Shown: positions 9,101 to 18,360 of the stretch, one piece after another
Layout: each line of letters starts with the position of its first letter
Numbering within the stretch: the stretch's first letter is position 1
DNA from: Bacteroidota bacterium
Lineage (GTDB): Bacteria; Bacteroidota; Ignavibacteria; UBA10030; UBA8401
DNA: 64,000 nt
Assembly: GCA_030679145.1 (NCBI GenBank)
Contig: JAUXTU010000116.1
Coordinates: 87,786 to 151,785 of the forward strand
Direction of reading: 5' to 3'
Program-made: the position numbers and the translations under genes
The notes under the pieces: generated by a model
Told to the model about the DNA's origin: nothing
Seen by the model: only the letters and a program-made list of their open reading frames with translations
The model's database searches: none

Positions 9101-11353
9101 GGTTTGCCTGAATTCAATCTAAAACCAGACCCAAATTTTATCCTTGATACGACAGGTGTTTCGTCAATTGCCCCAGGTGCACAAAAGACCATTACTATCA
9201 CATATCATCCCAAATCTGTTGGCGGGCATTTTACAGCATACGTATTCAGCACGAATGATCCCAAAAATCCATCGATTGTGTTGACTGCAAACGGTTCTGC
9301 TATTGCTAAACTTGCAGTAACCAAAAAACTATTAGTTGATACATTGCATAATTCATCCGTCTCATTTAAGGATTCTACGAGCGGTGTTAACCAGTTATTT
9401 AAATTTTTTGAACAAAGTGGAATTCAAATATCGTTGACCGGTTTTGACCTTCGTCCATCAGGAAATGATATTCTCTTGCTGATCGCCCCGCAAAAGAAAT
9501 TTACACCTCAAGAAATTGATTCCGTGAAAACATTTGTTATCAACGGAGGATTGTTGGTTGCTCTCGGCAATTCAGCGCTTGAAGGAAATAATGCCGCTGC
9601 ATTAAATTCATTGTTGCAAGATTCTACATGGACAACCAATCTTGCATTTAATTCAAATACTGTGGTCGATGATTCATCAAATTTTCAGTCTAATAATTTT
9701 GATCCATTGTTAACCACATTTGCCGATGTTAAACATCCGTACTTTGCCAATGTTGATACACTGGTGTTCTTTGGAAGTGCAAGCGTAACGGTTTCCGGAA
9801 CAGCAATCCCGTTAATAACAACATCACTAAAAGGAAAAACGATCGGCGGGACAAGTAGTGTGCAGCCCGCAGTTGCTGGTCTCAGCAAGATTGGCAAAGG
9901 AAAAATTCTATTGCTGGGCGATGCCGATATGTGGAAGGTGGAATCTGCCAATCAGCAAAAACAACCGAATATTTCGATCAAAGATAATCTTGCATTCGCA
10001 ATTAATGTGTTCAGTGTTACCGAAGATTACGAAGTGAAACTTCCAAACAAAACATTGAATGAAAGATATCAGTTGGTCAGCATCCCGTTCGATCTTGATA
10101 ATGCCGATGTTGCATCCGTTCTTAAAGGTTTAGGTGAACAGGGCCCGTTGTCATGGAGATTATTCGGACATTATGATCCGTCCACCGGAAAATACGTTGA
10201 GTTTCCGACTGAGAAATTCAAATCATTCAAACGAGGAGAAGCGTATTGGCTGATCACGCGCGGAGAATTCGGGTTGAGTCTTGGCAATTCAACGATCGTT
10301 CCGGTACAATCATACTATCCTATTAAGATTGGCCCCGGATATTCGATGGTGGGAAATCCATTTCCGTACAAAGTGAGTTGGAAAAATTCAACTCACGATT
10401 CAACACAAAATCTTATTTGGAAATTTGACGGTGCAACATTCAAAGCAGAATCCCTTGCGCTCGATCCGTTTATAGGGTACTTTGTGAAAAATATGTCGAA
10501 GGATAGTGTTATTATTTATATCAATCCTGAAGATATTACCGGTTTAGGAAAATCCGGATATTCTGCCGCTGTGGTTAATGAAGGAGAATGGAGAATTGGT
10601 ATCAGTGCTGGTTCTGGAAAATCTTCTGACGAAGAAAATTATGCGGGCGTTGCAAAGGGAGCAAAGGATGAATTTGATTCATTCGATGTTGCTGAACCGC
10701 CATCGTCTCCGACTGATTATGTGGTCGTTCGTTTCCAAAATAATTCATGGAAAGAACAGAGCGGTTCGTATGCAATGGATATTCGTTCGATCAGCAATGA
10801 AGGGCTCTTCTGGGACTTTGATGTTACCACTGCAGCATCTCAATCGCGTGTAACATTGAACCTGACGAAATTTGGAAATCTTCCAAACGATTTTGAAATA
10901 TTTGTGATCGATAAAACAACCGAACGCATAGCGCAGATCGATCAGACATATCAATATGAATTTTCGATGGTAAAGAATGAATCACGCCGAAAATTCCGGT
11001 TGATTACAGGCAAAAAGGATTATGTTGAAAAAAATACACAAGGAATTCCGCTTATTGCTGTTGATTATTCACTGATGCAAAATTATCCGAATCCGTTCAA
11101 TCCTTCAACACAAATTCGATACGCACTTGGTCATAGCGGGCACGTTTCACTTGATGTCTACAATGTATTAGGACAACATGTGCGTTCGTTGATAAATAAA
11201 ATTCAACCGATCGGAACGTATGAGCTTGAGTGGGACGGGAAGGATAAAACCGGAACCCATGTTTCATCCGGAGTTTATTTCTATAAGATAACAGTGATGT
11301 CCAACGGTGAAAAAATATTTAACGAAACAAAAAAATTGATGCTTCTTAAATAA
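6185..11353 (+). CDS. T9SS-exported multidomain protein with three cohesin-like domains and Ig-like repeats
   Basis: 1722 residues with a signal peptide (residues 1-23). In order: cohesin-like domain (about 25-155), Big-type Ig domain (166-232), second cohesin-like domain (236-370), second Big-type domain (377-440), third cohesin-like domain (443-575). Then come four cadherin/He_PIG-like repeats of about 90 residues (576-930), the last three nearly identical at DNA level. These are followed by an ASH/choice-of-anchor domain (936-1040), a GATase1/DUF4350-like alpha/beta region (1041-1280), a beta-rich stretch and a C-terminal T9SS sorting domain beginning NYPNPFNPSTQ (about 1630-1722). The domain set suggests a cell-surface scaffold or adhesin; no enzyme motif was seen. 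It lies 21 bases after the dockerin-bearing gene and is probably co-transcribed. Domain names rest on pattern reading; the cohesin calls are the least certain. Confidence 0.8.
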   Translation: MKKSFLYFIIAVLTVLCAGIAQAQIDTVHLFLQDGFGKRGNFYGFPIYCNDSLTVADSVISGEFTVSHNGAVMDIIGFDTVGTMLSGVQNVIYYSATKKLAFINSKPISGTGTLIYLTVQVKTNASGTTPLNLTGAMLNEGNPVVEVDPGSFRPMDIFINPKNPPQNKVVGDTILFSVTGDKTLPLFWSVADTSIALIDSTGRLIGKKIGQTYAKVVDFIGLSDSSNLIPINSPALNSLTMTIRDTSFVQNLTFDLPIRISDVTSLGIISTQWKLNFNANTLVPKAVITVGALAQSWGTPTVNFGTGTIDVAMAGSDTLTSQGIFAYVRFQVKRFATQSSNLTLQNVMFNENINAAIQNGVFTPILGPTITINPNVQVLTRGDTLTYFATGGTPPYKWFSSNVAIASVDSLTGKVKAKSRGIDTLRAFDVQGFDGTAIISINDFLATLPDTTVAIGDSVDVPIYVSDVTGLGILSTQIKIGYDTTKVRFSQLITSGVMSSAMQTAVNDSGSVIHMAFSGSFPLAGNGVFAKLRFHHKAPSGPGQFTPLTFLEYLNNENGPTVTLKNGKITIFSPLNTNPILTKAMGDTTINEDQQLTFDYDAFDLNNDTLKFSLQNPSPGMSIDSMTGLFNWRPSFTQFGLHTFTLLVTDGKGGSVSKQTNINVNRIPVFTQTLPDTIIVVDSVLNFTYSAVDPDNDNLTFSIIKSPVGATIQSDGIFSWKPSVTHIGNDTIIVAVSDGSFIARDSAIVTVQKINRPPQFVATLPDISVVVDSILNFKYTAVDPDNDNLTFSMMKSPAGATIQPDGTFSWKPSVTQIGSDTIIIAVSDGSFTVRDSAIVTVQKINRSPQFISVLPDIIFPVDSVLNFKYAAVDPDNDNLVFSIVKSLSGATIQNDGLFSWKPSVSQIGKDTIIISVSDGSFIVRDTAIVTVIGFPTAKLSQNNFDFGSISFGGSKTLSASITNNGVTPLVILGLPEFNLKPDPNFILDTTGVSSIAPGAQKTITITYHPKSVGGHFTAYVFSTNDPKNPSIVLTANGSAIAKLAVTKKLLVDTLHNSSVSFKDSTSGVNQLFKFFEQSGIQISLTGFDLRPSGNDILLLIAPQKKFTPQEIDSVKTFVINGGLLVALGNSALEGNNAAALNSLLQDSTWTTNLAFNSNTVVDDSSNFQSNNFDPLLTTFADVKHPYFANVDTLVFFGSASVTVSGTAIPLITTSLKGKTIGGTSSVQPAVAGLSKIGKGKILLLGDADMWKVESANQQKQPNISIKDNLAFAINVFSVTEDYEVKLPNKTLNERYQLVSIPFDLDNADVASVLKGLGEQGPLSWRLFGHYDPSTGKYVEFPTEKFKSFKRGEAYWLITRGEFGLSLGNSTIVPVQSYYPIKIGPGYSMVGNPFPYKVSWKNSTHDSTQNLIWKFDGATFKAESLALDPFIGYFVKNMSKDSVIIYINPEDITGLGKSGYSAAVVNEGEWRIGISAGSGKSSDEENYAGVAKGAKDEFDSFDVAEPPSSPTDYVVVRFQNNSWKEQSGSYAMDIRSISNEGLFWDFDVTTAASQSRVTLNLTKFGNLPNDFEIFVIDKTTERIAQIDQTYQYEFSMVKNESRRKFRLITGKKDYVEKNTQGIPLIAVDYSLMQNYPNPFNPSTQIRYALGHSGHVSLDVYNVLGQHVRSLINKIQPIGTYELEWDGKDKTGTHVSSGVYFYKITVMSNGEKIFNETKKLMLLK
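8201..8976 (+). repeat. Three in-frame 270-bp tandem repeats (Ig/cadherin-like units)
   Basis: Units begin at 8201, 8471 and 8741, each opening with a variant of ACACTTCCTGAT and keeping a 270-base period (90 codons). Long blocks such as GATAATGATAATCTT recur almost unchanged. An older, strongly diverged copy precedes them at about 7930-8200. The high DNA identity points to recent unequal duplication inside the gene. Confidence 0.9.
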
Positions 11354-11397
11354 GATAATTTTATGGTTTATCCCATCGTAAATCTGATCCTGACGTG

Positions 11398-12744
11398 ATG
11401 CGAATATTGCTTTTTCTTCTTAGCCTTCCATTATTACTTTCTTCACAGCCAACCTTACAACAAAAAATTGCTCAGATGGTGATGGTCGGTTTCACCGGAA
11501 CAGCAATTCCTGACTCCATTAAAGTAGATATCCAGCAGCGAAGTCTCGGCGGCATAATTCTTTTTGCGAATAATATTGCTGAACCAAATCAGATTCGTGA
11601 GTTGGCATCTCAATTATCTGTTTTAAGTTCTTCAAAATTGTTGTTAGCTGTGGATCAGGAGGGTGGTAAAGTTGCTCGTTTAGGTGCAGCGAATGGGTAT
11701 AGTTCTACTCCAACCGCATTTCACTTAGGAAGCCATTTGAATCGTGAAGACTCAACCCGCGTATCAGCTGCGCTGATGGCAGGGTGGCTGAACCAGGCAG
11801 GATTCAATATAAACTTTGCGCCAGTAGCCGATGTGAATGTAAATCCACTCAGTCCGGCAATTGGGAAGTCCGAACGAAGCTACTCAGCGAACCCGGATAC
11901 GGTCTCCCAACATATATCATGGTTCATCGATGAGTTCCATAAGAAAAAAATCATCACCACGTTAAAACATTTTCCCGGGCATGGCAGCGCTACAGCTGAT
12001 TCGCATTTAGGATTTACCGATGTAACGAACACTTGGACGGCAAAAGAACTTGAACCTTTTCGAACAACAATCAAGAGTGGAAGTACTGATGTCATCATGG
12101 CTGGGCATCTCTTTAATGCTAAGATTGATTCACAATATCCCGCCTCACTTTCTTATAAGACCATCACCGAACTATTGCGTGACTCACTTCATTTTGATGG
12201 TGTTGTTATCAGTGATGAATTATTTATGAAGGCAATCGCTGCGAACTTTCTGTTTGATGACGCATTGGAATTATGTGTAAAATCAGGAACAGATATTTTG
12301 CTCTTTAGTAAATCCGTCTATAACAATCAATCATTGACCGCATATGTTGTTGATGTTATTACGAGTAAAGTTCAAACAGGGAAAATTCCGTTAGCAATGA
12401 TCGACTCTGCATATGGTCGAATTCAACGATTGAAGCAAAGAATATTGACCACCACTACTATTGCGTCATCACTGGAACCAAACTCTCCACTGTTGGATCA
12501 AAATTACCCCAATCCATTTAATCCGGTAACGACTATCAAATTTGTCCTGCAATATTCTAATCACACATCATTAAAAATATATGACGTGTTAGGAAGAGAA
12601 GTTGCAACAGCGGTAGAAGGTAAACTTAACTCAGGAATACACTCGTATCAATTTTCCGGTGTGAACCTCGCCAGCGGAGTTTATATTTATCGGATTGTTT
12701 CAGGAAACTTTGCTCATACAAAAAAAATGGTCTTGCAAAAGTAA
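11398..12744 (+). CDS. Secreted glycoside hydrolase family 3 (NagZ-like) with T9SS sorting domain
   Basis: About 448 residues. A signal peptide is followed by a GH3 N-terminal barrel with LLAVDQEGGKVARLG and the NagZ-type loop KHFPGHGSATADSH (about residue 190), which supplies the His/Asp acid-base dyad in beta-N-acetylhexosaminidases. The motif VVISDELFMKAI (about 270-280) carries the Asp nucleophile. These point to cleavage of N-acetylglucosaminides such as peptidoglycan fragments or chitin oligomers. The C-terminal about 85 residues (DQNYPNPFNPVTT onward, ending KKMVLQK) are a T9SS type A sorting domain, so the enzyme is probably exported to the surface rather than kept in the cytoplasm or periplasm as in classic NagZ. 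A GTG at 11395 is an alternative start; ATG 11398 is preferred. No good SD is visible. Confidence 0.88.
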   Translation: MRILLFLLSLPLLLSSQPTLQQKIAQMVMVGFTGTAIPDSIKVDIQQRSLGGIILFANNIAEPNQIRELASQLSVLSSSKLLLAVDQEGGKVARLGAANGYSSTPTAFHLGSHLNREDSTRVSAALMAGWLNQAGFNINFAPVADVNVNPLSPAIGKSERSYSANPDTVSQHISWFIDEFHKKKIITTLKHFPGHGSATADSHLGFTDVTNTWTAKELEPFRTTIKSGSTDVIMAGHLFNAKIDSQYPASLSYKTITELLRDSLHFDGVVISDELFMKAIAANFLFDDALELCVKSGTDILLFSKSVYNNQSLTAYVVDVITSKVQTGKIPLAMIDSAYGRIQRLKQRILTTTTIASSLEPNSPLLDQNYPNPFNPVTTIKFVLQYSNHTSLKIYDVLGREVATAVEGKLNSGIHSYQFSGVNLASGVYIYRIVSGNFAHTKKMVLQK

Positions 12745-13038
12745 GTTGAGACGAGAATATTTTTATTAAAAAATCACCCTGCCTAATGTAGTTTACAGTT
12801 GTTTACTAAAAATCATTCAAAATGAAGCAATATTTATAATGCATAATTATTCAACGAATGCATAAATGCTTTTTTTTGTTGCATTAGTTGTTGAAAAATC
12901 GTTAACATTCCACCAGAAAGTTACCCCATCGTTATCGATACCGTGCTGCTGGAAAATATGCCTTATACTGTATGTTCTTCACCCAAATAAATTTAGATTC
13001 GTTTTACAACATTCTTTTCTCAATTAGGAGATGAATCA
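12745..13038. other. AT-rich spacer between two gene groups
   Basis: A 294-base gap separating the three-gene secreted-protein group from the TonB-receptor cluster. It contains a direct repeat of ATGCATAA (about 12839 and 12857) and a TATACT hexamer near 12965, but no convincing -35 partner, hairpin terminator or ORF was seen. The SD AGGAG at 13026-13030 belongs to the next gene. Confidence 0.5.
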
Positions 13039-16000
13039 GTGAAATCTTTAGCTACTCTCTGCTTAATTCTACTAACCACATCATTTTTACACTCAGGAAC
13101 GTCAGGAAAAATTTCCGGTAAAGTGAATGATGCACAAACAGGTGACGCACTTGTTGGTGTGAATGTGGTAATTGTTGGAACCACACTTGGTGCTTCAACT
13201 GATATCGATGGTGGATTTGTGATTATCAATATTCCTCCTGGAGAATATACTGTAAGAGCATCCGCTTTGGGTCATGCGTCTGTATTGCAAACAAAAGTTC
13301 GTGTTCTCATCGATCAAACAACTGAAGCGGATTTTAAGCTGTCGGAAGAAGTGGTAAAAGGGGAAGAGGTTATCATTGTTGCTCAACGACCGGTTGTGCA
13401 AAAAGATGTCGCGTCCAGTCAGGCAAATATCAGTGAATCTGAGATACAAAAATTACCGGTTACTTCGGTGACAGCGGTTATTGGTTTGCAGGCAGGCATA
13501 CAAGGTGGAACAACAATTCGTGGCGGAGCATCGGATCAAACGGCTTTTATGTTGGATGGATTAACATTGCGGGATGAACGAAATAATACTCCAATCACCG
13601 GTATTAGTCTGAGTGCTGTCCAAGATATCCAGGTTCAAACAGGCGGATTTAATGCAGAGTACGGTAATATTCGATCAGGTATTGTGAATGTGATTACCAA
13701 AGAAGGAAGTCCAAACCAATATACTGTCAGCATCACGGGACGATACAGTCCGCCGACAGCAAAAAATTTTGGCGGGAATATCTTTGACAAAAATTCATAT
13801 TGGATCCGTCCATATCTTGATCCGGCAGTAGCGTTTGTGGGTACGACAAATGGATCGTGGGATTATTTTACCCAGCAACAGTATCAAGCGTTTGAAGGTT
13901 GGAATTCCATCTCAGAAAAAACGATGAAAGATCCAAATCCAGCGAAACATTTAACCCCTCTGGCAGCGCAACAACTCTTCCTCTTTCAACATCGCAAATC
14001 AGCAGACATCATTCAACCGGATTATGATGTTGACATGGGTATTGGCGGACCGGTTATTCCAATGATTGGTGATCAATTTGGCAATCTCCGATTTTTTGCG
14101 TCATACCGAAGTGCGCGAACAATGTATATGATTCCGTTGGCAACAAATGACTATCGCGACTATACCGGTCAACTAAAAGTAACCGCCGATATAACCGGCG
14201 GAATGAAAATAATGTTTCAAGGTTTGCAGGGACAACAATACGGCACAACAAATAGTAGAACAGGTCTTCCCGGATTCTTTACTTCGCCCGGATCTATTGC
14301 AAGTGAAATTACCGGCGGCGGCAGTTTTGCAGATTCAAGAATGTATTCCGATGCATACTGGTCGCCAAGCAAAGTGAACACAAACAGTTATGGTACGAAG
14401 TTTACTCATATTCTTTCATCAGTAACATCGTATGAAATCAGCATTAACAGAGTCGTTTCTCAATATCAAACCAATCCTGGTCGCAACCGAAATACAGATA
14501 GCATATATTATTTTGGCAATGGATACAAAACAGACGAAGGACCATTCGGTTATACTTTTAATCCAACTACTGGTGTTAATGGTCTGCGAATGAGCATTGG
14601 TTTTAGTAATTCACGCGACAGCAGTAAGGTGGCTGCATCAACAGTACGTTTTGATTTCAATAGTCAAATGGATAAATATGATCAAATTAAAGCAGGGGTG
14701 GAATTTACCTATACCAAAAATGATGTAAACTATGCTTCGATCGATCCTTATTTGCCGCGAAGTGGAGTTTGGTCTAAATGGTCAACAACACCAATTCGTG
14801 GTGCATTGTATCTGCAAGATAAAATTGAGTATGAAGGAATGATCGCTAATATCGGCATTCGCATGGATTATTCTGATCCTCGCGGTACATGGTTTGAATA
14901 TTCACCATACGATAAAGCTCTTTCTGCGGAATTTGCTGCCGGTTTAGATACTATCCTTGCTCGTGTTGAAATCGAAAAGAGCATAACATTCAGTCCCCGC
15001 ATTGGAATTGCGTTTCCTGTTACTGAATATTCCAAACTATTTTTTAATTACGGACATTTTCGACAGATGCCTACACCGGAAAATTTATATTTGATCCGTC
15101 GTTCGACATTCGATCAGTCGGTAACGCGACTTGCGAATCCAAACAACCCTCTTCCCAAAACTGTTTCATACGAATTAGGGTACGAACACAGTTTGTTTGA
15201 ACAATATCTTGTTCGCATTGCAGGCTATTATAAAGATATCACCGACCAACCAGCACTTATTACATTCGTCAGTCGTGATACAAAAGTAAACTATTCAGTC
15301 TCTACACCAAATTCCTATGCCGATATTCGCGGCTTTGAAATTACGCTGCAAAAAAATAGAGGTGAGTGGATCACAGGATTTTTGAATTATACATACATGG
15401 CATCATCAAGCGGACGATATGGATTTGGTTTTGTGTATGAAAATGCTGCAGACCAACGAACATACGAACGCGATAATCGTGAAACAGATCTATATCAATC
15501 AAAGCCTGTTCCTTCTCCTTACGCTCGTTTCAGTCTTGATTTGTTTACGCCGATTGATTATGATCCGATGGGTTCGAATGGATTTTTATTTTATGATTGG
15601 AGATTGAATTTTACCGGAAGCTGGCAAAACGGTAATTATTTTACATGGGCAGGCGGCGGCGGAGCAAGTATTCCGGGTATCCGCAACAATATGCAGTATA
15701 AAGACAATTATTTCCTTGATATGCGTGTCAGTAAATCATTTAAGATTTTGGGTGCTGAATTGTTGCTCTTTATGGATATTTTCAATTTACCAAACATCCA
15801 GAATTTTTCAGGATATGGATTTATTGGAACCAACTTTGATGAGTATATGAAATCGTTACACATGCCTTCGGACAAATATGATTCTCGATTTGGCTACGTC
15901 AATATTACTGGGGATGATCAACCGGGTGATGTTCGTAAAGATGGTGTTGATTATGTTCCGATCGTTGCAGTTGGCAGTACGGCGGGTGTCACAACTCCTT

Positions 16001-16200
16001 TTACAACTGCTATTTACTACGATGCAAGTTCGCAGCAATATCTTGAATATAAAGACAATGCATGGGTACAGGTTGACCAAGGACGTTTGAGTAAAGCACT
16101 TGATGATAAAGCATATATCCGAATGCCAAGCATGCCTCAATTCTTATTCTTAAATCCACGCGATATGTATTTTGGAATGAAATTGACGATTGATTTTTAG
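13039..16200 (+). CDS. TonB-dependent outer-membrane receptor, Oar/SusC-like
   Basis: 1053 residues starting at a GTG, chosen because AGGAG lies 8 bases upstream and the nearby ATG (13031) runs into a stop after three codons. The signal peptide is followed by a CarboxypepD_reg-like domain (about 23-105, GKISGKVNDAQTGDALVGV...DIDGGF). Next is a TonB plug domain (about 115-225, with TTIRGGASDQTAFMLDG and GNIRSGIVNVITKEG) and a large beta-barrel ending in the C-terminal Phe (LTIDF) expected of outer-membrane barrels. Such receptors import large substrates or act in surface export using TonB energy. It heads a same-strand cluster with a secreted protein, two lipoproteins, a PorV-like barrel and a T9SS propeller protein, which suggests one functional unit. 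Substrate unknown. Confidence 0.9.
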   Translation: MKSLATLCLILLTTSFLHSGTSGKISGKVNDAQTGDALVGVNVVIVGTTLGASTDIDGGFVIINIPPGEYTVRASALGHASVLQTKVRVLIDQTTEADFKLSEEVVKGEEVIIVAQRPVVQKDVASSQANISESEIQKLPVTSVTAVIGLQAGIQGGTTIRGGASDQTAFMLDGLTLRDERNNTPITGISLSAVQDIQVQTGGFNAEYGNIRSGIVNVITKEGSPNQYTVSITGRYSPPTAKNFGGNIFDKNSYWIRPYLDPAVAFVGTTNGSWDYFTQQQYQAFEGWNSISEKTMKDPNPAKHLTPLAAQQLFLFQHRKSADIIQPDYDVDMGIGGPVIPMIGDQFGNLRFFASYRSARTMYMIPLATNDYRDYTGQLKVTADITGGMKIMFQGLQGQQYGTTNSRTGLPGFFTSPGSIASEITGGGSFADSRMYSDAYWSPSKVNTNSYGTKFTHILSSVTSYEISINRVVSQYQTNPGRNRNTDSIYYFGNGYKTDEGPFGYTFNPTTGVNGLRMSIGFSNSRDSSKVAASTVRFDFNSQMDKYDQIKAGVEFTYTKNDVNYASIDPYLPRSGVWSKWSTTPIRGALYLQDKIEYEGMIANIGIRMDYSDPRGTWFEYSPYDKALSAEFAAGLDTILARVEIEKSITFSPRIGIAFPVTEYSKLFFNYGHFRQMPTPENLYLIRRSTFDQSVTRLANPNNPLPKTVSYELGYEHSLFEQYLVRIAGYYKDITDQPALITFVSRDTKVNYSVSTPNSYADIRGFEITLQKNRGEWITGFLNYTYMASSSGRYGFGFVYENAADQRTYERDNRETDLYQSKPVPSPYARFSLDLFTPIDYDPMGSNGFLFYDWRLNFTGSWQNGNYFTWAGGGGASIPGIRNNMQYKDNYFLDMRVSKSFKILGAELLLFMDIFNLPNIQNFSGYGFIGTNFDEYMKSLHMPSDKYDSRFGYVNITGDDQPGDVRKDGVDYVPIVAVGSTAGVTTPFTTAIYYDASSQQYLEYKDNAWVQVDQGRLSKALDDKAYIRMPSMPQFLFLNPRDMYFGMKLTIDF

Positions 16201-16264
16201 TATAAGAACCGTTGTGTTTAAAGATAATCGATCAACGCGGTATTGAACTATTTACGAGGAAGCT

Positions 16265-18337
16265 ATGAAGCAAAAATTATTTGCACAACACGTTGTCGGA
16301 ATAAGTTTGTTTGTTGGTCTGATTATAAGCTCGGTTCAACTTGAAGCACAACAATCAAAATGGATGACTGTTGGTGCATTGCAAAGTTGGTATTCCAGTT
16401 CCGGATGTGAGATTGAAGAAGGGCGAGTGCAGGTGCAGCAAGATGGCGTTCGTTGGCCCGCTATTTTTCAAAAACAAGATATGATTGCTGCTAAAGGATT
16501 TTGGATCGGTACAACGAATTATTTAGATAAAAACGGCACAACATATCAACAAAAAGTTGTTCATGTGGGTCCTCGAGTGCGCGGTACAACAGAGTTTTTC
16601 TCCACACGTTTTAAAATGATCAGTAAGTTCGATCCGCCAGCCGTTTTTGTTGATGGAAATGTTTCACAAGGTCAATCGGTAGACAACGATAGTGTTGATA
16701 CTAATTTAAAAGCTGACAGAGTGATTGATAATATTATTAATACATCCATCGGTATTGAGGTTCATAGAAAAATTATCGGTTTCAGTCAACAAGGTCATGA
16801 CAACTATCTTATCTATGAATATACTTTTACAAACACAGGCATCGTCGATGATATAGGGACGACACGTCCTTCGAAAACTCTCACAGGTGTCTATTTCTAT
16901 TGGCAGAATCGATATGCAGTTTGTGCTGATACCAGATATGTGATTGCAAACTCAACGGGTTGGGGGACAAACACACTAAACGATGTTGTTGGTGATACAA
17001 CTGTTCCTCATACATTTCCATTCGCAGCATCCCCATTTAATTCTACAAACGATTTACGGGCAACATATGCATGGCACGGTAAATCAATTTTCTTTACTGG
17101 CGTTTATGATAATGTCGGCGGACCAATTTGGTCTCCTTCCACTGCAGCCGGATATGGATATCAATCAGGAGATACCATCGGTCGTCTTGGTGCTTCTCAA
17201 TTTGTTGGCTTGGTAACATTGTATGCACAAAAATCACCGTCTGATACATCGGATGATCTAAAACAACCTGCAACAACCTCTTACGAAGGATCTGACGAAC
17301 CAAATAATTCTAATAATGATCAATACAATCCGGTAAAAATGTCATCAGAATATAGCTGGATGACCAAAGGGCATGTCATACCTAGACACGCAGATAAAAC
17401 TGGTCCAGGAGGTGATCCTGCAACTGGCTCTGCTGGTGCAGCAGGTTATTCAGCGGCAATTGGATATGGACCGTACACATTGGCACCGAATGAAAGAATT
17501 AAAATTGTAATGGCAGAAGCAGCCGGCGGGTTGTCTCGTGAAGCAAATACTGATATTGGCAGATTATATAAAAATGCTCCTTCGGCGACACGTGAAACTG
17601 CTCTATTGAATTATAAAGGTGTCAGTAAAACAAAAAATGATTGGGTATATACCAGCAGAGATTCTTTGTTTAAAACGTTTCGTAATGCAATCAATAATTA
17701 TCAATCAGGGTATGCTACTGGTTCGTTAGCACCACTTCCTCCGAAATTTTTTAATGTAAATTCCGGAGCAGGCGGTATCCGATTTGCATGGGAATTATAT
17801 AGCAGCACGGGAATTCAGGGATTTCAAGTATGGCGGGCAATCAGTCGTTCTGATAGTTTCTATACAAAAATTGCCGATCTTCCGGCAAGTGCTCGTGCGT
17901 ATCAAGATACAACAGCAGTTGTTGATGTGGCACATTATTATAATTTTGTTGTCGTTGGAACAAATGGTTTAACAAGTAATCCATATTACGCTCAAACGTA
18001 CGATCCGGCTTACAAAAAAGTAGCCGCTTCTGCGGAGTTGATAAAATCAAATATCCGTATCGTTCCCAATCCCTATAATATCAGTGCCGCGAAATTATTG
18101 TATCCCGGCGAACAGGATAAGATCGCCTTTAAGAATGTTCCTGCAATTTGCACGATCCGAATCTATTCGGAATTAGGAGAACTCATTAATACTCTGGAAC
18201 ATATAGACGGGACTGGAACGCAAGATTATGATATGACCACATCATCAAAACAAATTATTGTCAGCGGAATATATATTGCTGTGATCGAAACACCGGCAGG
18301 GAGCAGGGCAATATTAAAATTTGTGGTCATTCGCTAA
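16265..18337 (+). CDS. Secreted protein with FN3-like region and FlgD-like C-terminal domain
   Basis: 690 residues with a signal peptide ending near QLEAQ. The first about 480 residues show no family I recognise (WMTVGALQSWYSSSGCEIEEG near the start); similar proteins are common beside TonB receptors in Ignavibacteria-type genomes. Residues about 490-600 look like a fibronectin type III fold (GIQGFQVWRA...). The C-terminal about 90 residues begin IRIVPNPYN and end SGIYIAVIETPAGSRAILKFVVIR, an FlgD/T9SS-type beta-sandwich lacking the usual NYPNPFNP lead. It is probably translocated to the outer membrane or surface. It sits 64 bases after the TonB receptor with an SD-like GAGGAAG before the ATG. 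Confidence 0.75.
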   Translation: MKQKLFAQHVVGISLFVGLIISSVQLEAQQSKWMTVGALQSWYSSSGCEIEEGRVQVQQDGVRWPAIFQKQDMIAAKGFWIGTTNYLDKNGTTYQQKVVHVGPRVRGTTEFFSTRFKMISKFDPPAVFVDGNVSQGQSVDNDSVDTNLKADRVIDNIINTSIGIEVHRKIIGFSQQGHDNYLIYEYTFTNTGIVDDIGTTRPSKTLTGVYFYWQNRYAVCADTRYVIANSTGWGTNTLNDVVGDTTVPHTFPFAASPFNSTNDLRATYAWHGKSIFFTGVYDNVGGPIWSPSTAAGYGYQSGDTIGRLGASQFVGLVTLYAQKSPSDTSDDLKQPATTSYEGSDEPNNSNNDQYNPVKMSSEYSWMTKGHVIPRHADKTGPGGDPATGSAGAAGYSAAIGYGPYTLAPNERIKIVMAEAAGGLSREANTDIGRLYKNAPSATRETALLNYKGVSKTKNDWVYTSRDSLFKTFRNAINNYQSGYATGSLAPLPPKFFNVNSGAGGIRFAWELYSSTGIQGFQVWRAISRSDSFYTKIADLPASARAYQDTTAVVDVAHYYNFVVVGTNGLTSNPYYAQTYDPAYKKVAASAELIKSNIRIVPNPYNISAAKLLYPGEQDKIAFKNVPAICTIRIYSELGELINTLEHIDGTGTQDYDMTTSSKQIIVSGIYIAVIETPAGSRAILKFVVIR

Positions 18338-18360
18338 TATGATCTATTCGAAAGGATTTG

